Assembly (NCBI GenBank): GCA_013365325.1
Contig: JABVXV010000401.1
Span: 1-50,458, forward strand
DNA: 50,458 bases
From: Dipetalonema caudispina
Lineage: Eukaryota > Nematoda > Chromadorea > Rhabditida > Onchocercidae
Direction: 5' to 3'
A model generated the notes under the pieces. It did not search any database. It was given only the letters and a program-made list of their open reading frames with translations, and was not told where the DNA came from. The position numbers were made by a program, and so were the translations under genes. This document shows, one piece after another, positions 18,693 through 31,500 of this stretch (the first letter of the stretch is position 1; the number at the start of each line of letters is the position of its first letter).

Positions 18693-19083
18693 CTGAAATT
18701 AATTAACGGAATAAACACATTAATCAAACTTATTATGCAAGTTTTATAGCATAAGATAAAGATTAACGATAATTATAATAAATAATATTATAATTATAAT
18801 AAATAATAAGTTAGATCAGATGATCAATTGAAAGCTGAAAATTGGAGGAAGACCACGGAGATGACAATTAAATTAATTAATATTAATTATGAATTCAACT
18901 GCTGCCAAAGTCATAATTAACATGATAAATATAAAATATAATGTAAACATAATCTCTTAATGGATATAGTAAAATTTGTTTTAAAATCTCACCATCCTGC
19001 GCAAAATATGATATCTCTGCTTGTTGTTGTTGTTTTTTTTGTTGTTGTTGTTGTTGGTGTTGTTGTTGTTGTTGTTGTTGTTT

Positions 19084-19118
<35 letters not shown>

Positions 19119-22100
19119 GAATGTTATTGTGATAAAATTGCTTATTAAAATCATCATCTTGCATATAATATTGTGTTCGCTGTTGTTGTTGTTGTTGTTG
19201 TTGTTGCATTTTTGATAAATGTGCTTGATGAATAGCAATTTCTGCCATTGTTTGAGTTTGATTTTGCTCTCCATTTTTTGTTACATCCATTTCATTTATC
19301 CATTCTCCATATGTTTCACGTTGTCCTTCTAACTAAAAATAAAAAAAAAAAAAAAAAAATCCTATAATTTACTTAATTTTGAAGAATTTTTAAATTTATA
19401 AAGATGAAATTTGAATAATTCACGTGAAATTTTCAAATTTATAAGCAATTATTTAATGATTTTTTATTTTAAACGAAAATATTATTTACATTACTTTGAT
19501 GCTTCCTTTTTTTTCTTAATTAAGTTAATGTTAGTAATTAATTTCGAAATTATCAATAAAATAGATAGATGAATAATTAAAAATCATTTTTTGCTCATTT
19601 CTTTCCTCAATAATTTCAAGATAAAATGATTATAATTTCAAGGTAAACATTTGAAAAGCATTATTTTATTCGTACGACTAGAAAATAAAATAATCACTTT
19701 TGCATTTTAACCTTACTTTTCTGTATTATTGATAATTTATGACTGTTTTTTTTTTGATAACAATTCAGTTAATATCATATTTTGTTCTGCTAATAAGATT
19801 GTTACCTCATTTAATGTTTCAATTTGCCATTGTGAAATTGGTCTCGATAATTCATTATCAAATTCAGAATGATGGTGTAACATCTGCTGTTGTTCCAGAT
19901 GTTGTTGTTGTTGTTGTTGTTGTTTCTTATTGTTTTTTAGGGAATTTGTTGTATTACAACCAATTACACTTCTTGTTATAGGACTACCATAATTACTCTA
20001 TGAAAAAAAAAAAAAAGATTGAATGGTTAACATTTTAGAATTTAACATTTTCAATTAACAATTGAATTGATGATAAACAATTTTACAAGTAAATTTTTTC
20101 AATTATTTGTTTGTTATAATAAATTGAAGTGATATGTTTGATATATAAAATAAAATAAAACAATTCATATATGAATTTAAATTTAAATAAATAAAGAAAC
20201 AAATGAAAATATGTATGCGAATATTTAAAAAATTTACTTTTCCTTTTCCACCGATCCTTCTCAATGCATCATTTTCAAATTCAACAATAGTTCTCAGTGA
20301 TTTTTTTCCTGATACGATATCGTCTGAATTTGTCATATTGCAAACATTTGCATTTCTTATTGCAGGACTACCATAAATATTCTGCAACTGATAGATTGTA
20401 AAAAATAAAATATTTTGATTTTAAAAATTTCATTTCATTTTAACAGTGGAAATTTTTAAGAGAGAATTTCATCGAGTTATTTAAGTGAACATTTTACATT
20501 TTCAACAAATTTTCAACAAACGTCCATTACACTTTGAAGAAAATATAAAAAATAAAACGAATGAAAAAAGAAAATGATACAAATTTTGGGAAACTGTTGC
20601 TGGAAATAATTTCGCTGCTATCGATAGTTCCAGTATCGCATTCTGTTTCCGGTATAGTTACTAATCGTGGTGGTGGTGATGGTGATAGTGGTGGTTGTGA
20701 TCGCAAATGTGGCTGTGTTCGTCGTAATGGTGGATTTGGATGCGATGATGATGATGTGATATTACTCTTTGATAATACTGCAGATCTTTCTAAAAATTAC
20801 CGATTTGGAAATGTAAATTTATCGCGAATAGTTAAAAGGATATTATTTTCAAATATTTGAAAAGTCATAATTTAGCTTTTGTAAAAATGTAACATCTGAG
20901 AAATGATATCAATTTCAAGTATTTAAAACTTGACAATTTAATCTTTTCAACTATTTTCAAAAATTTTTTTTATCTTTTAGCACTAATTTGTATATGATTA
21001 TTCGCGTGTACCTATGCCATGATGATAATTTTCATCTGTTTCAATAAGATTAAATTGATTTCTAAGATAGCCCAATTGATGAGATTGTGAATGATTTTGT
21101 TCCTGTAATTTGATAATCATTTATTACCGCATTTGAATCATATGATAAACTTTTTAGTAAACAAACTATTAATCAGTGTTAATCATTTCGTAAATTTACA
21201 ATAAGATAGAAATGAATGTCAAATTTTTTTTTAACAAACACTTAATTAATATTAATCTTATTAATAGATATGTTGTTAATGAAAAAAATAAATTAGTAAA
21301 TTAGCAAAAATTTCTTACCTTTTGCATATAATGCAAATTTTTAGTTGCTAATGGTGGACTTTTCAAACATTCATGTGTTTGTGGATGTACTGGACCAACA
21401 TATCTGTAAGTTCTTTTCTTTGAACAAATTTTAAAATAATCAATTTTTCCGAAATATATTTGTATTATTTGTAATTATATATAATATTTACTCTAATAAA
21501 TTTTTGTTGAGAAAAAAAAAATTGGTGAAATAAAATTTGACATTTTAACGTATAGTTTAATATTACTTTAAAAATTTTTCAAATTTCATTTTTACATTTT
21601 ACGAATTTCTTTAAAATTCTTCTCTTTCTTTTTCTCCCCCTCTCTCTCTTTCTCTCTCTCTCTAAAAAATAAATTGAAATTTGTTATTTAAATGTAAAGT
21701 ATAATTTGTTTTTAGAATTCTTTAAAAATATATTTTTATATTTAATAGACATCTTCTTTAAAATTTTATTCTTCATCTCTCTCATTTTCTCTTTTTATTT
21801 AAAATAATACAAAAATTTTTGCAACTTGATAATTATGAATATATTTTATATAAAATATAATATTTGTATTACTATTCTGTTAGCATAATATATTGATAAT
21901 ATATAGCTACTGATAATATGAATAAAGATAGTACCGAGCTTTGGTTGATGTTGGTTGTATTTGTCCGACACGACTTTTCTCATCTAAATTTGTGAGTGAT
22001 TGTGCAATTTCGGGAAGTGGTGAAGAACGCTAAAAAATACAACAAAAATTAAAATTAAAGAGGAAAAAAAAAAAAAGAGCGATAAGAAAAATATTATTAT

Positions 22101-25100
22101 CAATATGAAATTATTAGAGTATTTTATCATTCGTACTAATATGATAATGTTCTTTTGGCATAATGTAAAAATTAATTAAATTATAAGCTAAAGGAATAAA
22201 ATGGAATTATTTGAATAAATAATATTGAAATGAAGATTAGAGAAAAAAAATTTTAGATGAAACTTACAATTAACATCGTAGTTGTTGAGCCTGATAAGTC
22301 GCCATCATTACACTGTAAAACAAAAGAAAAAAGAAACACTGAAAAATTTAGAGATTAAATTGCTGATCTATTAAAAGATGTAAATGATAAATAATGAAGT
22401 TTAATGAGAAGACTATTTCGTGTTTATCTATAATCAATCAAAAAATTAAATGATCTAAAATAAAGAATGAAAATATCATTATCAAAATGAAGATGATAAT
22501 ACGGAAATGTTCGATCAAAATTTTTCTTTACAATTTTTTTTTTTTTTTCTTTTTTTGTAATTCAAATCCGTCAAATAATATCATTCAATTAGGAAGAGAT
22601 TGATAATTGAGAAAAATTATCAATCATTAAATCAATTTATTCGGATCACTGATTCAGTAAAATCATGTAATTGTTTCGTCCTAATAGATCAACCGATTAA
22701 TTCATGCATTATTGATGTAATCATAGATATGAAATCTATCAAAGAACTTATCTCAATAAATAATTTTTTTTTTTTTTTTTTGCAAAAAATTAAAAAGTAT
22801 TACCTCGCTATAGTTAGTACCATTTTTATACGCATTAGACGTTGTGGTATCATTTGCATGCGTATTAGACGTTACAGTACCATTACTATATGTAGCGTGT
22901 GTTGCATTGTAATTATGACAAACGGATATTGGTGATACTGTCCGATCGTACGATTGAGAAAGATTACCAGTGGCTATTGAGTTTCTCAAATTTATACATC
23001 AATTAGAAGGATTTGATTTTATTTATAAAAAGCAAAAAATCAAATTGACATTAAAGAAATGCAACTGCTTTTTTTTTTTTTTTTTTTTTTTTGAGAAAAA
23101 TTACAATTTTTATCTGTCGACTGGGCATCGATTTCGTTCAAGAAATAATTTACCGACTAAAGTATATTAATTATTGATTACTAATTGAGTTAAATTATAG
23201 ATAAGATTTAATTAGAAAGGGTTATATATTGACTTGATATTTTCTTGGAAAATATTTGCAAAGCATAATTATAACCTATCTTCATCATTGTCAGATAGAT
23301 TAGGTAAATCATTGCTAAAAGTAAGGCAACAAAATAAAAATTCAATTTTGAAAGTACAAATTGGTTTAATAAATCATATTTACTAATAGTAAGTCAATTT
23401 AAATTTAAAATACAGTAGTCAGAAATATAGATAGTATGAGGGAAATAATATTAAAAGTAATAATCAAAAAAAAAAAAAAAGAAAATCAAGCTGAAAAATG
23501 CATAAATCCTTCATTATCAAATAAGATGTTATTTTAATCTATAAATTAAACATTAAATCTCAAAATTTAACTATTATCATTTATAATATTCAAAAATTCA
23601 TAAATATTTCCTCTTTTTTTTTTCTTTGTTGAAATTTGATGTGCATTAACTCATATATAATATGAAGCATTTATAAATAATCATTTAAATTGGAAATAAT
23701 GATAAGTTGTTGAATGATTTAAGAACTTTTTCATTTCTTTGAAAAATATGATACAGTTTATTTGCTTCTTATTTTTATTTTTAATAAGCTTATATTAATT
23801 TTTTTGCTAAATTAGGAAATTAATATAACTGTAATATCATTTTCTCAATTTTTTTTTTTCTATGATCATTTTACAAATACGAAATAATTTGGCTTATTAC
23901 ATTAACAGAAATTTATCATATCATATCATAATGATAATAAAATATAGATGAATAAATAAGCAAACTTTATTGGTACTGGTGATAGGCATGCTGTGACAGT
24001 TGTTGTTGGTGTTGGTGACATACACATCATCTAAAATTTTTTTTCTTTTTTTTTTTGAAATATTTTTTAAAGATTTACATAAATTTATATTTATCAAAAT
24101 GAAAGCTCAAATATATAAATGTAATAATAAAGTGAACGTCATCTAAACGTTTACGTATGTAAGGATGACATAGTTTTTTTTTTTTTTTTTTTTGTCACAG
24201 ATTTTATTGGTTTACATTGAGCTTGCATTTTGATAGAATGTAAATTATATAGATAGAACTAGTATAATCTGATTATTAACTATAATATGATAACCTAAAA
24301 TTAAATTTGTATCATCCTATATGCAATTTAATTTATCTCGGTTCAATTTCTTCAAACTAATTAATTTTCATCACTTAATATTTGCATGATTGTTTTCTTT
24401 TTTGTCTTCATTAATATATTAGAAATTTTTTCACCAATTATTAGCTAACATCGTTTAATTGTTATCCATTACTTAAATTAATAATAAGCCTAAATTTAAA
24501 CCTAAGTTAGATATAATGAAAGGATCAACATATAGAAAAAGTTAAATCGTAGTAATTAGGAAATAAAAAATAAACTAACCGGTACCATAACCGGCATAAC
24601 TGATGATAATGGTGTGCTAGTAACGGTACCATTAGATAAAGTATTATTAGCATATATTTGTTCTTGATATTGTTGTTGTTGTTGTTGTTGTTGATTTGAG
24701 GTAAGCATATGACCTATAATTTTCATTATTATTTGTCATCTTTAAGAAAGATTTGTAGGAAAAAAAAAAAAAAAAAAAAAAAAAAGAAAAATAAAGGAAA
24801 CAATACCTTCTAACGGTAACATTAACATCATCGGTCGTGCTGCATAATTTACCGTTGTTGTCATATATTGTTGTGATGCCTGAAATAGGAATTTTAGGTT
24901 TTTGTTAGATAGAATATTAGGTAGGATATTAATTTGAAAAGAAAAAAAGAAACTGATTGTATAATTTTGCAAAAAATTTAACTAAAGGAAAAAAAAATGA
25001 ATATTATAGGATGATTGTGTTAAATTGTTAGATTAGACAATTATCAAAATAAAAAGATAAAAACTAACTGATTGTATAGTTTCATTTGTATCATTTGCAA

Positions 25101-25545
25101 TAGTTCCTTTAATTGTTGAAGAAATCATTGCAGCATTTACATGATTATCATCAGTTCGTTCTAAATCATTTGCTGGCAATACCTTAAAATATTTTGCTAA
25201 GAAATGTAAAGTAAATTTTGTTTAAATTATAAAAATTTTCGAAACAAGATTTTGTAAGTTTAAATTCGAAATATAAATTTTCGAAAATTATAACATTTAT
25301 TGCAAAGTTCAAAATGTCATGTTCAATTCATTTTGTCATTATTTAGCAAAAAAAAAATGCATGATAAATTACACTTAAAAATAAAAAAAAAAAGAAAAAA
25401 TTTTAAAAATTAGTTGTTACTTGTTCAAAGATAGCATCTAGGAATTGATCCACATCACTTGCTTTCGTTGGAATTTGCATACGTCTGATACGAGTTGAAA
25501 CTGATGATTGCTCTGATGGAGCGCTAATTAACGATTCTTCTAAAG

Positions 25546-25578
<33 letters not shown>

Positions 25579-28500
25579 AAAGAATATGATGAAAGGTAAA
25601 TATCAGAAATGTTTTTAATTCACAAATAATGTTTCATCAATTATTTCCATAACAATTATGATAGTTACTCAAAATATTGGACGATTTGTTACAAATCTAC
25701 CAGTTCACTGTTATTAATTAATTCGGATTGTTTAACTCGAAAAATATGAAATTTAATAATTCTACAAAAATTTTATAGTTTAGAAAAAAAGATAAATGAA
25801 TTGAAATTAATGGGAAATTAATTTCTTACCAGTCGGTTGATTTACTTGTTGTGGTGTTGAGCAACATAAGGCATGTGTTTCCATTTCCTCGTGTTGTTGC
25901 AACACGGTTGACCTCTACAAATATTATTTTATTTTTCAAAAAAAAAAAAAAAAGAATCTTAATTATTCCACATCGTATTAAGAATTTCAATTCTATATTC
26001 TCAATTTTATTTAAATAATTTTCAAGATTTTTAATGAATTAAATTTTCACTTGAAAATTTGTTATGTATGTAAGTCTTTGATTGATAATTTAATATTTAG
26101 TATACTTCTAAGAGTTTCTTACCGCGAAAGTATCAGGATGATGTTGTTGCATATCATTGCTATCAATCGTATTTATAAGAACAGTTGACGATGATGATGA
26201 TAAATTTGTTGTATTGAGCTGCTGATTAATTAATCGTTGTCCTGAATTAAATCACGATAAGGAAATGGAAAAAATTTTTGAAAAACAAAGAATTGAAATA
26301 ATAGATTGTTCAATTCCACAAATAGAATCAGAAATGATAAGAGAAAAGTTTATAGTTTTTAAAATCACGAAAATAAACTTTCAAAGTTTTAAAATCAAAA
26401 AAGTCTGTAGCAACTCAAATTTCTGAAACTCTGTCAATTATAAATGTTAATGATATCTTACCTCAGCTAATAGCAAAAAAAAAAAGAAAAAAAAATCACT
26501 ATCACTTATTAACTTATTTAATTTTACAACAGATATAAGTTAATTGAATTAATTTACCAATTCCATTTCCTATACTAGCTAACGTTGATTGTTGTTGTGG
26601 TGGTATTGGTGTTAATGATTGTGCTGGTAGGAATGAAGTTGTTGGAAGCATTACAGGCATAAATTGTACTTGAGTTGGTACAAAAGGCTAAAAAAAAAAA
26701 AATTTAGAGTCAAAATCTAGAAATATTGTTAAAATTAACAATGAATTATTGATGATTACTCTAAATATCAATATAAATTTTATTTTGCAATATCGTTAAA
26801 GAAAAGAAAAAAAGATGATTATAAAATTTTTTTAAATTATTTTATATTTTTATATTTTTAGTTTTATATGATTTCCATAAAATGCAACACAGTCGGAAAT
26901 CATTAATCTTAAATTATCCGAACGATTTAGATTTCCAATTAAGATAACGATATATGCTTATGAATGCTTTGCATGTATAGTTTTCTTCATCAATTATAGA
27001 TAGCTATCATTAAAAGCTATGATAGCATAATTTTATAATAAAATGTGAAAAAAAAAGTATCAATCAATAATTTATATTCCTAACCACAGTAGCCATTGCA
27101 GTAAAATGCTGTGGTACATAGGCAAAATTGGATTGCTGATCCTGATGTTGTTGTTTTTGCTGTTGTTGTTGTTGTTGTTGTCGAAATTCGACAAATTGTT
27201 GTTGTTGACGTCGATAACGTTGTAACGTAGTATCATGTTGTTGTTGTTGTTTCTGTTGTTTTTGTTATTATTACAAATGAATAATGAGAATTGTAAAATA
27301 AAAACAAACGTTTGATACACAAATAAATTAACTGAAAAAAAAAAACTAACATGGAAATTATCATCTATTATATTGCGACCATCGTAGATGACATTACTGT
27401 AAATGCTATCATCATAACGGTTACGATTTATCACTGGATCGTAATAATTATTGTTGATATTAGCAGAATCTGAAAAAATATTTATTCAAATAAATCGATA
27501 TAGGTAAATTTTAAATTTGTAAATAAGCAAAGATTTATTGATAATCGTACCAGGGATTTGATTAATCTTATATCGTTTGTTCAAAGTACTTGTTGATAAT
27601 TCTGGTAATACATGCTGCTGTTGACCATATAAAAATTCACTGAAAACATATTATAGCTGATCATTTTTTTTCATTTTTATTTTGCTAATATTTTCAGTTA
27701 GCTACAAATCTGATAAAATTGAATTTCAATCGGAAAAAAAAGCATTTTATCAAAAGAGATTGAAGTTTAATCATATTCATTTTCCTTCCCATAATTACGA
27801 TAAATTTGATAGAAAAAATCATTCCCATCTTCCCTCAAACAAATTTATTAAACTCGGTAAAGAATTACAATTATTTTTTCAGGTATTTTTAATAAATTTA
27901 GTTTAAAAAAAAAAAAAAAGCCTATACCTATCCTTTTCTTCTCCTTCTTCAGTTGTGTACTGTTGTTGTTGTTGCTGTTGTTGTTGTTGTTGTTGACGAT
28001 ATTGTTGTTGTTCATGTAAATTTGAATCCCAATGTGGTGGTGGTATTGGTGGTATTTTTGCCGTATTTTCTTCATAAACAGATGTATCTGTATCAAATGT
28101 TCTATGGTCTGATTCTTTTAGCTTAGATTCAGCATACAAATCGTTTTGTATTCCTTGTGGTACAAATTGTACCGATCGTTGAGGTACCATTGATTGTTGT
28201 TGTTGTTGTTGTTGTTGTTGTCGTGGTTGTAGCTTGGTATTTGTTGTAATACGATTTAATAAAATATCATTCTGAAAATGTCACAAATTATACATAATTG
28301 TACATTTTTCCATTTTAAAATTATTTATCGAACATATTTCTTCATGCATTTCCATTTTTACTAATATTTCATTAGTTTCATATAAAAGAAAAGAATGATT
28401 ACGTTATTTTTTTTCCTTATCACATAATATCAAAAAAAAAAAAATTTTTTTAAAAAGTAAAATATAATTAATTTTTGGAATAGTTCGTTATGCTTTTATG

Positions 28501-31500
28501 ATAATTACAACAAATATCCTTTGGAAAAAAGAATAACCACTAAAATAGCATTTAATTTCCCTTTAATGATTATATTTACCTGTTGTATTTCTTCATCATT
28601 TGTTTCATGTTGTTGCAGTGTTTCTCTCCCATTAACTTTTCCATTATCTCGTGAAAATTTCCAATTAACGCTATTATCAAACATGATGAAAATTCCATTA
28701 TTACTTTCTGTAATTAAACAAGCAAACATTGTCAATAATAATTACGCAAAAATTATATAAATTTAATTTAAAAATAAGTAAATAAGTAAACAACCAATTG
28801 ATTGTTGTTCCATTTGTGCTAATATATCATAAACATAACAATTTCCCGGTGCATTTATAGCAAAACGTTCATCTTCAACACTTATTGTCCAACCATCTGG
28901 ATCACCAATACCACTATAAGAAATGTTGAATTTGATCGAATTAAACTTACAAAATTCTGCTAACATAGCATAAAATATTCATCATTTCAATTAATCAACC
29001 AATTAATGGTTAATTTAATAACTAAAATTAAATTGTCACAAAAATTTCACCGAATTTGCAAACATCTTCGTGCCAATTCATCAGCAGTCATCCAAGAATG
29101 CACTTCAAATAATGCTTCATGTTGATCGGCACATTTAATTCGTAATACAGCAGCTTGTTGTTGTTTAAAACTAGCCTAAAAATGATTCAAAGAAATGAAA
29201 CTATCCACTAATATAAGTAATATATCTGACTTCAATAAATTTAAGTTAAAATAAAAATTTATGCAAAAAATCACATAAACAAATTAACGCTTAATTAATT
29301 CAAATTAATTCATATCAATGTTATCATAGAAAAAAAAAAAAAAAAACGAAAAATTATTGATATGGTGCATTTTTGATTGCAAGAAAAATCAAAATGCATA
29401 ATTGATTAAATTTTGTTATCATAAATTCTCGAAACAATCAAAATTGGATGAAATGTGATAATTGGAAATGTTTTCTACTGGAAAACTAACCAACATTCGA
29501 ATCTATCATTCGAAAATGGAAAATATTTTCTGGTGGAAAAAATTAACTTATATGATATAGGAATGTTAGTATTATCTATCATATGATCCAATTTTTTTAC
29601 AATACATTCCTTCTTTTACTTTCGATTTTTTAAATTTAAATTTAAATCGAAAAAAAAAGAAATTGCTATTCAATCTTGTAATAGCATAGATGAAAAGGAA
29701 AAATTGTCACATATAATAATACAATAAGCAGTAAGAAAAAAAAAAAACAAAAAGGGAAAATTTACCTGTTCCAGGACTGTTGGTGCAAAATGACGAGATT
29801 TTGGTAAATCTTTATTACCAATACATTGCCGTAATAAACTATCGACCAATTGATGTGATAAATTTGGTGTTTGTTGTTCGAAATAACTATAAATTTTAAT
29901 TTTAATTAAAAAATAAGAAGAAAAGAAAAGAGAAAAAACAGAATATTGAAAAATTAATTAATATCACTTTTTTTTTCTTTTATCTCATATTCATATTATC
30001 ATTTAACAAACTAACATCATTTTAATTTCTTCCTATTCATCAATATATTTTCTATTAATATTTTGCAAAAAAATTTTTGTAAATTATATCCAACATTTTT
30101 ATTCCATAATAATTTACTTGAATTTAAAAAAAAAAATATTTTCTCTTTTATTTTTTGTTACAGAAACCATTTTTTCATAAGTGTATGATATAATTATGAT
30201 AAGGTGATAAAACTTACTTCATAAGTGCTGGATATAGTTGTGGTGACGGAGTAAAACTATTAATTGCTCCAAGAAGTAATGTCCAAGCTTTATCAGCATT
30301 ATTTTTCACTTTATTCTGATATGTTTGAGTACAAAGTTGTACCAAAAGTTCATCCCTTTGTGTAGGATTATCTAATGCCTAAAAATTACTTTAAAGCATT
30401 ATATTATAAAAAAAACAAAGTGTCAAATTTCTTTTTTTTTTTTTCCTTCATTTTTATGATAAAATTTATTGATTAGCTCAGAATAAAAATTGATTTTTTC
30501 TTAAAATTTATGAAATGATATATTGGTAATTTTTTCTAAATTAGTATAATTAAGATTTATTTATCAGTTTCACTACTATTATCATCGATAATATCATTGA
30601 TAATTCGGTAAGAGAAGTTGTATGAATTAGATGTATGATAATTGATAGATTAGAGCTGATTAGAGAATAGTTATCAGATTTATTTAATACTGATTTATTA
30701 CTAATCAAAATGGTACATTTTCAAATCATAATATGGACAAGGTTAAACTATTTTAACTTATATATTGCAAAAAATGAACCATAGTTCAAATAATTTTCAA
30801 CTAATAAATAACTTTATAAAAATGATAAAGTTAAAAGATGAATTAGATCATGCTATAAAAGAGGAAGCACATCTGATAATGAATTGGAAAGTAATCATAA
30901 ATTAAAAACTAGGCAAAATTTCGAATCATAAGATGGAGAAGAGCAGACTGTTTCAAATTATAAATTTCAAAAACGAATTATAATTCAGTGTATATGTTTA
31001 ATTAACTCTTACAATTTGAATGATTGCTTTTCCAAGTATTGCTAATTGTTCACAATTCATTTGTGCATTATTCATATATCGTAATATCATTGCAAACATT
31101 TCCAATGATTGATTAAATTCTTTCTCAGTTTCTTTTTGTAAAAATGGAGTAGCAATTGGTTCACGTCGCATTTGCAACAAATGACCCTGCAAATAGATTA
31201 TCCATGATTGATTTTTTTTTTTCTTTTTTTTTGCACATTTATTATTTATTAATATATAACAAACTTATTACGTTAAAAAATTAACCTCCGTTGCATGTTT
31301 TATTAGCAAATATTTCAAATAAACATATTCTAATACTTTTTATATAACTTAAAATAACTTAAATATTTTATTTTATTATTTGTAGGAGTTTAAAATACGT
31401 CATGAACTCTGACAATTCCATTTTTGATAATCAATTTGATACAACTTGTCATTTCATCCCGATAAATGATTATTTATGATTAATTCATGTAAGATGTTGT

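Noticed and set aside
18960..19215. Plus-strand frames of poly-Val and poly-Leu
   Set aside because: They are the antisense of CAA-coded Gln runs in the myosin exon 19332-18993.
20561..20860. Plus-strand 99-codon frame with Gly/Asp-rich sequence
   Set aside because: It is antisense to the phase-consistent myosin exon 20789-20581, whose Pro/Ser/Arg-rich reading has proper splice sites at both ends.
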